Assembly (NCBI GenBank): GCA_030581615.1
Contig: JAKTTT010000068.1
Coordinates: 54,049 to 118,048 of the forward strand
DNA length: 64,000 bases
Source of the DNA: Alloascoidea africana
Lineage: Eukaryota; Ascomycota; Alloascoideomycetes; Alloascoideales; Alloascoideaceae
Direction: 5' to 3'
Position 1 is the stretch's first letter. Every line of letters starts with the position of its first letter. The notes under the pieces are model-generated. The model searched no databases and was not told the DNA's origin. It was given only the letters and a program-made list of their open reading frames with translations. This document shows, in pieces, positions 21,403 through 32,626 of this stretch. Both the position numbers and the translations under genes were made by a program.

Positions 21403-22779
21403 ATGATGTCTCCAGCAAAGACACCGACACATAGCAGACAGTTTTCTGAAGCCATACAGAGTCTTGCAACACCTAGATCGGCAAGGTCTCTTTTTCGAGT
21501 CGTGCCTTCGACAATTGGAACGGGTAGAGGCAGAAGTAAACATCGAAAGATTGCAAAGACACTTACAGAAAAGCTATTGATAGTTGCAGATGGCCTGAAG
21601 GAAGAGCACGAGGACAAGGAAGATTTTAGCGCGGATCCTATTAGAAGAGAAGATGGGCCTACGACTGAAGATGTTCTACAATTGACCTCAACTCCCAGAC
21701 CCGAGTCTGGTTCAAAGTTTCCCACAAAACGTGCGATTATTGAAACAGGATTCGATGAAACAGATTTAGAAGATATTTCGGACCAGGAGGAACATGAGAG
21801 TTGCTACTTGGCATCTCCTTCAAAGACGAGGAAACGGAGAGCCATCCAGCTTCCCTGCTCCCCATGTCCTGAGGAAGAACAAGAGGAGGAGGATGATCAT
21901 CATCACAATTCTTCCCTACCGCAAACGCCAGAGTCAAAACTTATTCCTCTTGACGTAAAACTGCTATCAGAGTTTAGAAGAATACATGGGTATTCATCCA
22001 CTGGCTTAAAACGGCAACACGCAAATGACGAAGATGATGACGACGATGATGAGGATTTTGATAGCAAGAACCATCTTATCAAGACCGCTAAACTCAGAAA
22101 TCCATTCACAACGAGGGATTCTTCTACTCAACCTTCACTGCAGGGTGTTGGAGTGGAGATTCGAGGCTCTTTTCCGCGTCGTCGTCTACAATCTCAGTCC
22201 ATAAAAACAGAAATGCCCAAATCACACGAAGAGAGAGATTTCGGAGCTTTTGTACACAATGGCAAAAAAGTCAAGAGGCAAAAGATCGACCTTTCAGGAT
22301 ATGCACCAAGAAGACTATTTATGAAAAATCAAAACGCCAAAGACCTGGTGGTAGCGGATGAGGAGAAACCTAGGTTGGATCCAGACCTTTTTGATACAGA
22401 TTCAGACCTTGACGACGGGGAGTTTTTTGAGAATCAAGAAGAAAGCCCAACGACTCCGAGCCCCGTATCTTCCTTACTTTCTAAAGTTCACGAGCAACGC
22501 CAAGATACGGCTGAGCCACAAAAAAACGAGTTTCTAGGAAATGGCGCACATAGAGGATTTTTAAATGCAGGTCGTGGTTCCTTTAAGCCCAGTGGAGGTC
22601 CAAGGAACACTTCCAAGCATGCTCGATCCACCTCGTCTAAACTCGGATTCAGTATTTGGAGTGATTACCCACAAGGTCCCTCGGATTCAGAAGGCGAAAC
22701 TGACCAGGAAGATTTGGAGGAAATAAATTCTCAGTTTGAGAGATACCGAATGGCAAGAGCCAGTCAGTATAGAAGATGA
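21403..22779 (+). CDS. Disordered protein rich in CDK-type sites, 458 aa
   Basis: No known domain was recognised. The N-terminal third carries clustered S/T-P sites (MSPAKTP, LATPRSAR, TSTPRPE, LASPSKTRKR, PCSPCPE, LPQTPES). Strings of Asp/Glu separate basic patches (KTRKRRAIQ, GKKVKRQKIDL) that could be nuclear localisation signals. The C-terminus has a conserved-looking FSIWSDYPQGPSDSEGE followed by a short charged helix ending ASQYRR. The pattern suggests a nuclear, cell-cycle-phosphorylated regulator, but that is inference from composition. Two ATGs are adjacent (21403 and 21406), and either could be used. Convergent with the RGD2-type gene downstream. Confidence 0.7.
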   Translation: MMSPAKTPTHSRQFSEAIQSLATPRSARSLFRVVPSTIGTGRGRSKHRKIAKTLTEKLLIVADGLKEEHEDKEDFSADPIRREDGPTTEDVLQLTSTPRPESGSKFPTKRAIIETGFDETDLEDISDQEEHESCYLASPSKTRKRRAIQLPCSPCPEEEQEEEDDHHHNSSLPQTPESKLIPLDVKLLSEFRRIHGYSSTGLKRQHANDEDDDDDDEDFDSKNHLIKTAKLRNPFTTRDSSTQPSLQGVGVEIRGSFPRRRLQSQSIKTEMPKSHEERDFGAFVHNGKKVKRQKIDLSGYAPRRLFMKNQNAKDLVVADEEKPRLDPDLFDTDSDLDDGEFFENQEESPTTPSPVSSLLSKVHEQRQDTAEPQKNEFLGNGAHRGFLNAGRGSFKPSGGPRNTSKHARSTSSKLGFSIWSDYPQGPSDSEGETDQEDLEEINSQFERYRMARASQYRR

Positions 22780-23667
22780 CCAAAGACAGCAATTCAGAGT
22801 GAGCAGCTTTATTACCTTCTTATTAGCCACTGGGCGTTCTATTCTATTCTCCTGCTTTATCGATGGAACTTCATTTTTGATAATTTTTTTCTCATTTTTT
22901 TCCCTTTTCGCGTCGTTCATATGTTGGGGGTTTTATATGACTTTATCCATGTTTTTCTTTTTACTTATTTATCTATTATTCTATTGATTTTATCGGTGTT
23001 CTGAGTATACTAGTCGCTTGCCTGCTCATCCGTTGGATCTTATTTGCGATCATTATTATGGTTACTTGCCCAAGAAAGAAAAGATAAACAAGATCTGGCC
23101 AAGGAACCCTATTTTTTATTTAGAGTAACTCAAGAAAGTACAGCAAAGGAATGTAAACGTTCACGGATGTATCTATGATGGTTTTCACAGTCTTGTCCCG
23201 TTTTTTTTTACCAAAATTGTTTATTGTTTGAATTTAAATTGTCAAAAGATGCGTTGAATTTGGTCTCATTTGTCTGGTTTTCAACAGCTTTCCCTTTCAA
23301 TATGTACTATTGATCGATTGTTTCTCTAGTTATTATTAATCTAATGTTGTGTAGCCTTTTAGGTATGGTTTTCTTTTAATTGCTTGCCATTTTATTTTAC
23401 TTTACTCGTCAAGTATGTTTTTAAAATCAATTGATATCGATGCTAATAGTTCTATAAAGTGTTGGGTCATTTTGGACTAACCCAAGCAAACAATGATATA
23501 AAACAACTACCAGAAAAATAAGTAAAAAAAAAAAATAGTGCTGATTCCGAAATCGATCCAGGATAGGATAACCAGACTCAATCCCATTCCGAAATTAATT
23601 CACCAATGACGTAAACTCCTCGACACAAAACATGAATAAAAATCAAAGCTTGGAATCAATCTCTTAT
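22780..23667. other. Convergent intergenic stretch
   Basis: About 890 bp of T-rich sequence (+ strand) between two convergent genes. No gene was recognised. Confidence 0.6.
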
Positions 23668-26255
23668 TCAACTCTCCACATTCTGAGATTGTTCAGCTTG
23701 CGCATCCTTCTCAGCTTGTTCCCGTTCCTCCTGGTCTATATCCCTTGATTTGAGTGGCTTATATCGTGCCTTTGGGAGTGGCTGAGAAGTCAGAGACGAT
23801 TTACGAATCAGGCCAGGTGAGTCTGGCGAGACACTGGTACTCTGAATCTCAGAAACTTGGGTTGTGGAATTGTGTTGGGAAACTTTTTGTGCCAACTCGG
23901 AGTGTGAAGGGACAGGAGGCACTGGATGAGAAGAGATTGAGGAGCTCCTCTTCAATGCACTACTGCTTACCCTTGAACCAGCTCTCGAAGAGTTTCTCCG
24001 TTTAAGAACGGAAAATATTTCATCCCGATAAGTTAACAGGTCTGTTACCAGTCTCACAACATGCCTATCACTAAGAGTAAGATTTGTCTGAGTACGAGGT
24101 CGGAGAATACAGTCGCACAGCTCTTGAGCAATTCTACTCTTGAAGCTTGCCTTAGCTTTAATACCAGCAATATCGTTGGGTTTCCCATCAGTTTCTGATT
24201 TGTCGACGTTAGGATCATCAGATGAAGGCGTACTCATAATACTGATTAGACGGGCAAAATGTCTAGTTATAACGTCCAAAGTGGCAATGTTACATTTGGA
24301 TAACTCAGAGAGGGTATTTTGGATTGCCGAGATTCTCATGTTGGCCTGGTCCGCACTGTCGTTAGGAATGGAACCGCCAAATTGAGCATAAATTGCCTTG
24401 AAAACATCGTAAAATTCCATAGGGATGAGGGAATCTGGAAGTTCTAAAAAGTACAGTTTCAAGGCGCTGGCGACAATGGCAGGACTGTGTTTTTCTAGCA
24501 CATGTCTATCGATGGGTCCAGGAGTGTTGAGTTCTCTTCGAAGAGCGTGTGTCTCCTGTAGTTTTGGACGGTCAGTCCAGGTACGGGACCTTGCCTCATC
24601 GTTCTCCATGACAGGATAAACCGAGTCCATGTAACTGAAAATGCCAGAAACAATCAAAGGAACTTTCTTGCTATCGACTCTGCATCTTGATTCTAGCTCA
24701 ACTCCAAAGACTTGGGAATCGGAAGAGCGGTAATAGTTGTCATAAATGGTGACCTTTGGTGCATAGGAACCTGTTCTATAGTTTTCGAGTAAGAAATTCA
24801 GATCATTTTCAGGTCTAATTGTTTCCTGATAAAGCATCAGTTTCTCCACAACCGAAGTCAAGCTTGCAATTTTGTTTGAAATAGCAGCGGAAAAGTCGAG
24901 AGTGGCCTTTTTGAGACCCCTCAACCTGTCCAATTCACACTGCTCCATAAAGGTCAAGTGGTCGAATATATGCTCTTCCAGTTTGCATCTATTTTCGTCC
25001 AGACTATTTACCTCACTTTCATACTTCTTTTCCAATTCTCTCACTTCACGAGTCAGTTTCTGCAAGTTTGTCTCTGGAACTCCATTGTTGGTAAACGTGT
25101 TTGTGCCAATAATATCACCAAAATACTCGGTCATCGTGCTGGTTGAGGACGCTACAGTCTTACCTGCCTCTCTAAAAGACAGCGGCTTCCATTGATAATG
25201 GAGAGTAGAGCTGTTGGCAAAATTATTGCCAACCGAGCCGACCAGCCTCAGGTATCCCAGGTCCACCAAGTCTTGTCCAAACTCTTCTGCTTTGGACATT
25301 TTTGACAAGCCCAATCTTTTTTGGAGCCATTCGACAATGTCAGATCCAATGGATACGTTCTCATACTTGCCCAAGATGGGCACTTTGTAGGAGGATATTG
25401 GAATTTCAGAAAGCATGGACGAAAACAAGCCCCTTCTATGCTTGGAGTCGAATTCAACGTCCCCAATGGTAACGGCTTCTTCCTCAACGTCGGCATCAGC
25501 GTCAGCGTCAGCGTCAGCATTGTCGTCTGCGCCCTGGGCATCTGCGGCGCTGGTATCGGTTGTGGTGGCCCCTTCAGGTTCTTCAGAAAGTTTCACTTTT
25601 TCACCATCGGCGCTCTCCGTATTTGGGTCTTCCGAGGTCAGTTTTTCCTCCTCCAAAAGACGGCACTTGTTGAAATATTTTTTCCTGGCCTTTTCTGCTT
25701 CGTTGACCGATTTTTCGTATGTTTTCAAGTGAGACTTGAGGGTGTTGAGTGAAAAATCCACCCGGTGCTTGTGTTCTCCAGTCCATTTGCCAAAAGGTTC
25801 AATAACCATAGATTGGATATTTCGGGCCACTTGAATATGGTACTCGCCTTCTCTGCCAAGTTCAGCGTTTATACCTTCAAATGCTCTTTTCAAGCTTGCA
25901 CCGTCGTCTCTGCCGAATCCACCCGGTCTCGAGCTGTGATAGTGAGGGATATCGTCTAGGTCATTACCGTAGCGAAGTTCGGCCTCCATTCGAGCCCGGA
26001 TCAGATCCAGGAATTCTTCATTTTCGGTGCATCCCTGGTATAATTTTGTATACAGAACGTTAAATCCTAGACAGGGTTAGTCGTCATGGTTTCGCCAAAG
26101 TCTCTCTTGCTCTCTCAATATGGTCCCCCCTGGCCAAGCCAAACCAGGCTGGGGATGGGGCACGAGAGAGAGGTGTCAGTTCCAAAAAAAGATTTGACAG
26201 TTGCCATACCTGTTGAGTAATCGGTCGACCAAAAGCTGTCTGTGAATGATGGCAT
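23668..26255 (-). CDS. RGD2: F-BAR/DEP/RhoGAP protein (RGD2-like), 814 aa, two exons
   Basis: A Rho GTPase-activating protein of the Rgd2 type, acting on small G proteins at the membrane during polarised growth. Exon 1 is 26255-26210 and exon 2 26066-23668; the 143-nt intron has donor GTATGG, branch GACTAAC and acceptor TAG. The joined start MPSFTDSFWSTDYSTGFNVL completes the F-BAR opening that exon 2 alone lacks. Domains: F-BAR N part about 1-150; a DEP domain at about 231-311 (LFSSMLSEIP, then GSDIVEWLQKRLGL); a second coiled-coil part to about 440; RhoGAP about 465-700; then a Ser/Pro-rich tail. DEP set between the F-BAR halves is the Rgd2 layout. A tandem Asp-Ala repeat lies before DEP. 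The usual RhoGAP arginine-finger motif (EGIFR) is not obvious; the segment reads YPVMENDEARSRTW. Divergent from the lectin gene. Confidence 0.9.
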
Positions 26256-26851
26256 TTCCGCTTACGCCAGCTGTTGCAAAACCGTTGATAACTGGGAAGG
26301 AGTAGATTGGACACTGGCTGGGCTGAGGACACAAAATATGGGTTGAGCAGGAGCGATGGGAGACGATATTTGAAGCTCTCATGGGTGAGCGATTGCGGCC
26401 GGGTAACGCGTGAGGGTGTGTGTCCATCCGATGAAGATTTGGACTTGGGGGGTATTAAATACGGTGCTCGTGATGCCTTCGCCAGAGCCAGAGTGAAAGC
26501 CAGAGCCAGAGTCCTTGCGAAAGCGAGGCTCCAGGAGTCGTTTCTGTCTTGCGGTCTGCCGTGTTGGCAATGCCAGATTGGATTAGAGAAAGACGTGGTT
26601 GCAGTTGCAGTTGCAGTCGTGCTCTTCTTTCATTCCGCAATATGTAGCGTAGCAGAAACAGCGACTCCAAACATTGTTGCAGGCTGTTTTCTACCCAAGA
26701 GTACTTTTTTCCCTATTATTGGGGCCAGAAATAATATCCGGTTTGCTTCTCCAATGCCATATCAACACGTAGCATATTGGCGAGTGGAAATATATAAAAC
26801 GCCCGGCGTGTTCGCTTCTAGTACTGATAACCAATAGACAGTTGATTGAGA
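26256..26851. other. Divergent promoter between RGD2 and the EMP46/47 lectin
   Basis: About 600 bp. A TATATAAA box at 26791-26798 lies 54 bp before the lectin ATG. It also contains short near-repeats (AGCCAGAG and TTGCAG units around 26484-26620). No gene was recognised. Confidence 0.6.
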
Positions 26852-28350
26852 ATGAGGTTCTCTCCTACACAAATAGTTGCAAGCTTTTGCTTACTGATAG
26901 CACACTCCAGGGCATTCGAGCTCCTGGACAAAGACATCTCTCTACCGGATTTTGACGAGTTTGCGCCAAATGCTGGTTTAGAGCAAATCACAAGGAATTC
27001 ACCTGGTAAGTCGAAGAAACCCCAAACCTGTATACTGCTGTTTTGGGTATGCTAACACTCCAGTGGCCATCAGAATGGAAATTTAGTGGAGATGTTGTCT
27101 TCAAGTCGAGCCATCTCTCGCTGACCTCCGTGGTGCCAGGCCAGAGGTCGCTATTGTTCAATTCCAAGTCCAATGACTATGCCTCTTGGTCTGTGGATCT
27201 ACAATATACACACAGGCCAAACCACCTCAACAAAGATAACGGGCTTGCGGTGTGGCTGGCAGACGAGGCCAATTTGAAGGAAGCGCCGGGACTAAACGTT
27301 GGAAACACGATTCTGGGGGGTCCTCCCATCTGGAAAGGAGTGCTTGTTCTGATAGATAGCGACAATGAGCTTAGAGTCTACACAAACGATGGGTCTCTGA
27401 GATACGACTCGTACATGTCTCTCGTGCTGAGCCAGGCTTCGTCATCGAGCTGCCAAGCTGACCCCAGCAAGTCGTTCAACACTTTGAAGATGAGCTTCAG
27501 AGAAGGTACCTTTGAAGTGATACTCGACGGCACGGTGTGTGGCACCTACAACTATATCAGGTTTGGAACGAGTCCGCGCTTTGCACTTTCAGCATACTCT
27601 GGCACCGGCAACGTTGGAGGAGTCTACGATGTGAGATCGTTCAGAGTGTATGGTTCCGACTACGGGAAACAGCAGCCAGAAGCTGGGACAAAACAGACTA
27701 AGGTTGATGAAGAGACCACGGGCCAAGAACCCGAGGGAGACCCCAACCCCATTGAGCCCTACGATCTCACTGCCGTGGATCTCAACACGGTGCCTTCGTC
27801 CTCGAAACTGCACCATGCTCTGGCCAAGATCCCCCAGCTGGAAATGCAGATCAAGTCCTTGGGCCGTGTATCGGAGGCAGGCAAGATCTTGGCGGTTCTT
27901 CACTCGTTCAAAGGCGATTTGGAAGAGCTGACGGACCATCTGGACGCCGTGGAACTGCAGTCGGACCGAATGCAAAAGGCCAAGGATATGATTGACACAC
28001 TTTTCGAGCGGGACAAGACGAACACGGAGACGATCAACAAGTTGAAGAGGCTGCTTGACGAGGAAAAACTCAAGCTACAGGATCTATCGCAGCAGTTTAC
28101 GCAGTATAAGAATTCACAAAGGTCCTCGTCGGATACGTTGAACCACATTCAACGGAAGCAGCACGAGCTGGAGAGATCGGCCCGAACGCAGGAGGAGTCG
28201 GTCAACACTCTGAGGGTATTGAAGAGTGAAAAGGGCATGGCTGGGCAGTTGATCAAGTACACGCTGTTGCTTCTCGCAGCAGCCGTTGCAGTGCTGGGGA
28301 TTCTGTTCTACCGTATCAAATCGGATGTTAAAAAAATGAAGATGTACTGA
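26852..28350 (+). CDS. EMP47: L-type lectin cargo receptor (EMP46/EMP47 family), 476 aa, two exons
   Basis: A type I membrane protein that cycles between ER and Golgi and helps export glycoproteins. Exons 26852-27005 and 27074-28350; donor GTAAGT, branch TGCTAAC at 27050-27056, acceptor CAG ending 27073. The nearer CAG at 27061-27063 is only about 8 nt from the branch A and gives a frameshift and stop, so the second AG is preferred; the junction then reads TRNSPEWKFSGD. Features: signal peptide MRFSPTQIVASFCLLIAHSRA, lectin domain about 27-260 (SLTSVVPGQRSLLFNSK, NGLAVWLAD, LDGTVCGTYNYIRFG), a long coiled coil about 310-430, one membrane helix, then a short cytosolic tail ending KMKMY, a KxKxx COPI-retrieval signal as in S. 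cerevisiae Emp47. The symbol marks the family; Emp46 and Emp47 cannot be told apart here. Confidence 0.9.
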
Positions 28351-30247
28351 GGCCGGGCCACTGGTGTTTGTTTTCCCTAATCTTTCTCTTGTGATTGCAT
28401 AGTTTGTTTTTGTATTTACCATTAGCACATAGCACAGCGACTATCTAACTTAAAATCTGAAACCTAATTACGGATGTGCCAAAAGCCAGAGGATAAAGTA
28501 AGATTGGAGGAGGGGGGCTCTATTAAAATCGGTATTATGTGGTGTGGCTAAAAAGCTTGGAGGACTGGTTTTGTGTGTGTAGGCGATTGTGAATTTTGCC
28601 AATTGGGGGAGGTTGAAAAATGAATTGCGTCTCGTCTCACGTCACTTGCTAGCCCAAAAGTTACGGGGATGTGCCAATTTCTCAGATCCGTGGGACTAAA
28701 GCAGAGTTTGAACATGGCATGAAGAATTTGAGCAGGAAAGCACAAAGCACTTGTCTGTTGCCTGTCTGTCTGTCCCACATTGCTAGCCCATATGGGTCCG
28801 GATCCAGCCATCTTTCTGGTTTACGCTTGTAAAAGGCCGGAAAGGAGCGAGGTGGCTGATGGATCTGAGACACGGTGACAAACTGGTGGCCGCCCTTACT
28901 GGATCAGAACTGGATCAGAACTGGATCAGAACTGGATCAGAACTGGACGGGCGGCGGAAACAAGCATCTAGAGGCCGAATCCGAATGCTTTCAGAGCTTC
29001 CGGAGCTGGCCAAGGTCATGTTTGGAGAGGTAGCGGCTGGCTATACGGAGATACCTGACATTTGAGTCTTTTGTACCCCGTGCTTGAAACACTTTCTAGC
29101 GACACCCCTGCTGTCGAAAAGCGTAGATCTGGACAGGTGCCATCTGGGATGCCGCGTACGGTACCTGAGAAACCTGAGAAACCGGGCCCAAAGTGGCGTG
29201 TCTTTGCCCATTGAACTGGCGACTGATCACGGATGGGGGAGATCAATTGCCAGAGGTTGAGACCGAGGCCCTCAGGATTTGGGATTTGGGATTTGGGATT
29301 TGGGATTATGGCACGCCCCAGCACCAAATGCCAGCCCCAGCTCTGTGTATGATGCGATTATTATAACGCCTTTTAATTGCAACATACGCTGGATTTAATT
29401 CTGCTTTCTGCTATGTGCTTTTGTGCTTTTGTGCTTTTGTGCTTTGTGCTTTTCTGTGCCTTGCTGTTCTTCATGCCCTGGGCGTTTCAGAGTAATTATC
29501 ATTTCCGCTCCAGACGTTTTACCATGCCAGAGAGCTCTTATCTTTTTCTGCGCAAATAGACCAGATACATCGGTGCAAGGACAAGGACAAGGACAAGGGC
29601 CATGAAGCAAAAAACCGAAACACAAAACACAAAAAATTACAAAGGGCGTTTAATAATGATGTGTAATGTGTGCGCATGTCCCGCTCAGCAAAGGCCATCT
29701 CGAAAGATTCCGGAGCTATGGATAAACGATTCCCATCCCGAAAGTAGAGTGCAAGGTCAAGATCCAACCTTTATTGTCAGCTTTCCCGGCAGGCATGTGT
29801 TTATGGCATCAACCGATATTTTTTTGGCATTATAATGGAGGTTTCTGGTGAATAAATATGAAATTTACAGATTGTAGGGGGAAAAACTATGGGTTTTTAG
29901 ATAGATGCACACGGCGTCTTCTCGATCATTAAAATAGCCTATAAGGTAACTCATGAAAATGAAAAATTGGAATAAGAAGACGTTTTGAACAAAATAAAAT
30001 AGAAATAGAAATAGAAAAGAAGAATTAAAAAAACATAAACATAAACATAAAAAAATTTAACGGATGCAACAAGTTCACTCACTCATGTATGTGTATATAT
30101 AAAAGTACTGAAAAAAGACATAGCAGAACCAAAGAACAAATAACAGGGGAAGGGGGTGAAAAAAAAAAAGTATCGATATCGTCAGTTATGGATGATGGAT
30201 TTTGGACAGAGTGCTTTAGAAATGGACCACGAATTTAGGGGACCTTG
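28351..30247. other. Convergent intergenic region with minisatellites, 1.9 kb
   Basis: No supported gene. It carries several short tandem repeats: CTGGATCAGAA x4 (28899-28942), GGATTTG x4 (about 29275-29306), GTGCTTTT x4 (about 29416-29455) and ACAAGG x4 (about 29576-29598). After about 29830 it is A-rich on the + strand, fitting the 3' region of the minus-strand Myb gene. Confidence 0.6.
28899..28942. repeat. 11-bp tandem repeat, four copies
   Basis: Four perfect head-to-tail copies of CTGGATCAGAA, followed by a broken fifth (CTGGACGG). Confidence 0.9.
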
Positions 30248-31675
30248 TCAAATTGTATTCTTCCTCTTTTTGTCATCGGTCATGGGCAGGGAATCGAGAC
30301 ATGCCCAGCCATCTTCGGCAACAACGTAGCAGAGACTGCTTCCCAACGAGCTCAAGCTTTCTGCAACTCCAAACATTTCTTTGAACTTTTTCTGGCACGC
30401 AGTGCTTGTTATCCGCTTGTTCTGCAAGTTGGACAGCTCTGCGGAGATGTACTTCCACTTTGCACGTTCTCCGGACTCGAGAAGGTTGATCAGAGCATCA
30501 ATGTCGTCCGAGTCCCAGGACGATATTAACGAGTTTATGGCGAGATTGAGGCCGTTGTTGGGGTCTGCGGGCTGGTTGGGATTGGCATTCGGGATTGTTC
30601 TGGCGGAATTTGGAGAGGAAGGGGTCTGGTTTGGGGATTGCTGGAGGAGTTGATGCTGGTGCTGGTGCTGGTGCTGATGCTGATGCTGATGGTGGTGATG
30701 TTGGAGATCGAGCCTCTGGTTGTGCTGGCTCAGCAGCCACTGGTATCTCGTCTTTGCGACCTGGATGGTCGGGCACCCCGTGAGAGACGCGATTTCCTCC
30801 CACGACTTGCCGTCCTGCTTCATTTGGAGGATGGCCTCGTCCTGCCGAGGCGAGAATCTGGGGCCGGGAGCCGCCTGGCCCGTGGTCGAGAGGGAGTTGG
30901 CAGCTGCGCCGGACACGGAGCCCGGAGTCGGTCTCCTCCTCTTCTTCAGTCTCTCGTCGCCCGAGTCCGTGGCGCTGTTCGTGGAGGTTGTCGTTGTCAG
31001 GGGCGAGCCGGAGCCGCTGTTGGTTCGCTTCAAGGAGGACGGAGCTGAGGCCGAGGCCGAGGTTGAGGCAATGCCTGAGGCAATGCCCACGCCCACGGGT
31101 CCCACGGGTCCCACAGGTCCCACGGGTCCAGGCGATAGGCCTATGCCAGCGGTCGTGGCGATCGAGGAGGTGGCCGGGGTGGCCGTGGTCGAAGGGGCCT
31201 GGAGCGACGGGGACGGCGAGGAGGTGGCCAGGGCCTTTTGCGAGTAGGAGTAGTACGAGGGCATGACGCTCGCGTTCATCGCGTTCAGGTGGTTGCCGAT
31301 GCCCATGTTCATGGGCTGGGACGACGGCGAGTAGGAGCCGATGCCCATCTGCTGTTGTTGGTGTTGGTGTTGTTGGATCTGGTGGACTCGCTGCTGCTGC
31401 TGCTGCTGCTGCTGTTGTTGTTGTCTCTGGCTTTGGTGCTGCTGTTGCTGGTGCTGTTGCTGGTGCTGGGCCAGCCCCAGACCGGAGGCCGAGAGCACGG
31501 AGTGGTGGCCCGTGGCGTAGGGCATGGAGGAGCCGGTGGCGTAGCCCAGGCCCTGCTGGTGTTGGTGAAGCTGCTGGGACTGGGGCAGGTATCCGAGCTG
31601 GCCGTAGAGCTCTTGTTGCTGGTGTCTGGGCTGCTGTTGCTGCTGCTGGGGATATATGGACGAGAACTGGTGCAT
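30248..31675 (-). CDS. Gln-rich protein with Myb/SANT-like domain, 475 aa
   Basis: Likely a transcription factor. The first half is poly-Gln and Gln/His with a tandem GPV run (SPGPVGPVGPVGPVGVG). A basic cluster (ERLKKRRRPTP, about 241-251) precedes a Myb-like helix-turn-helix at about 272-316 (FSPRQDEAILQMKQDGKSW, then EEIASLTGCP and AKTRYQWLL). A (QH)n tract follows. A second conserved block at about 388-445 (DSDDIDALINLLESG, then KWKYISAELS and ACQKKFKEMFG) looks like another SANT/trihelix-type unit. Acidic/aromatic C-terminus, end KKRKNTI. No close named relative was recognised, so no symbol. ATG at 31675; a (GACGAA)n/(CAGAA)n repeat lies in the leader. Divergent from the GFD2-like gene. 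Confidence 0.75.
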   Translation of the reverse strand: MHQFSSIYPQQQQQQPRHQQQELYGQLGYLPQSQQLHQHQQGLGYATGSSMPYATGHHSVLSASGLGLAQHQQQHQQQQHQSQRQQQQQQQQQQQRVHQIQQHQHQQQQMGIGSYSPSSQPMNMGIGNHLNAMNASVMPSYYSYSQKALATSSPSPSLQAPSTTATPATSSIATTAGIGLSPGPVGPVGPVGPVGVGIASGIASTSASASAPSSLKRTNSGSGSPLTTTTSTNSATDSGDERLKKRRRPTPGSVSGAAANSLSTTGQAAPGPRFSPRQDEAILQMKQDGKSWEEIASLTGCPTIQVAKTRYQWLLSQHNQRLDLQHHHHQHQHQHQHQHQHQLLQQSPNQTPSSPNSARTIPNANPNQPADPNNGLNLAINSLISSWDSDDIDALINLLESGERAKWKYISAELSNLQNKRITSTACQKKFKEMFGVAESLSSLGSSLCYVVAEDGWACLDSLPMTDDKKRKNTI

Positions 31676-32626
31676 GTTCGGATATATGGAGTAGACGGGT
31701 GTTGAAGAACCTCAGAGACTGTGCGATTGTGAGGGCACAGACTGGACTAGACGAAGACGAAGACGAAGACGAAGACGAAACAGAACAGAACAGAACAGAA
31801 TCCAAACAAAAAGAGAAAGAGGAAGTTGAAAAGGAGGAGGAGGATATTAAATGCTTTTTGCGATCAGAAAGGGGCTTATTTAATATCCGCTGCATGCGTG
31901 CAGATCGGGAAACGGAAGTGGCGTCCTGCACGCGTGCAGAACAAGGTGCGTCTGCCTCTGCAGCTGTCATTGGACTGGGCGGACGCTGCGCATGTGCATG
32001 CGCATATGCCGCCACCGACCAATCACGGCTCGCGAACTACGACGCCATAAGCCCACTTTTGCCAATCCGGCAGCTGCATGCGTGCAGCCGCATCGGGTCG
32101 CGGTCCCGCGGGTCTGTTTCACCCTTTTTTGACTTTCCACCTCCAATTTCCAATCTCAGAGATTTCTGGTGCTGGGTTCTCAGATCTTAATCCTAATCCC
32201 AATCGGCGTTTGTATTTGTATTTGTATTTGAAAACAAAACTCACAGTGCTAAGCGGACGTGAACTTCAGATGCTCGCCGGATAGCCCGTCAGAATATAAT
32301 CATGAACGGCAACTTCGACCTGAACAAACTGCAAATCCAAGACCCTTTCCTCCCACAATACACAATAAGCACGCCTATTCTTAATATGAACAATCTGATC
32401 TCATCCCAATAAACTACCCTGGATAAACTCAATCTTGAACCTGAAAAATGAAAATCATAAAATCGCAAATTAAAATCAAAAATCAAAAATCAAAAATCAA
32501 TCCGCACACGGACCACAAACTACCCGCATACATACCCCCTGGCGCGTACTTCTGGGTCCTCTCTTCCACACCCATACACCCTCCGGTCTCTGCCAAAAAT
32601 CCAGTTTTTCGCTTTTTGGAGCCAAC
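31676..32626. promoter_or_regulatory. Bidirectional promoter with three CTGCAYGCGTGCAG palindromes
   Basis: The Myb-type gene (-) and GFD2-like gene (+) diverge from this 950-bp region. It contains the 14-bp palindrome CTGCACGCGTGCAG at 31926-31939 and two one-base variants CTGCATGCGTGCAG at 31890-31903 and 32074-32087. A related near-palindrome, TGCGCATGTGCATGCGCA, lies at about 31987-32004. The leader toward the Myb gene has GACGAA x5 (31750-31779) then CAGAA x5; the leader toward GFD2 has an A-rich AAAAATC repeat near 32475-32500. The binding protein is unknown. Confidence 0.6.

Noticed and set aside
28899-28942. CTGGATCAGAA x4 considered as a CRISPR-like or binding-site array
   Set aside because: Head-to-tail copies with no spacers; a minisatellite in a convergent intergenic region of a eukaryote.
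30498-32015. 505-codon ORF on the minus strand
   Set aside because: Out-of-frame reading across the Myb-type gene and its leader; Ala/Pro/Arg-rich low complexity from CAG/CAC repeats, and it runs through the promoter palindromes.
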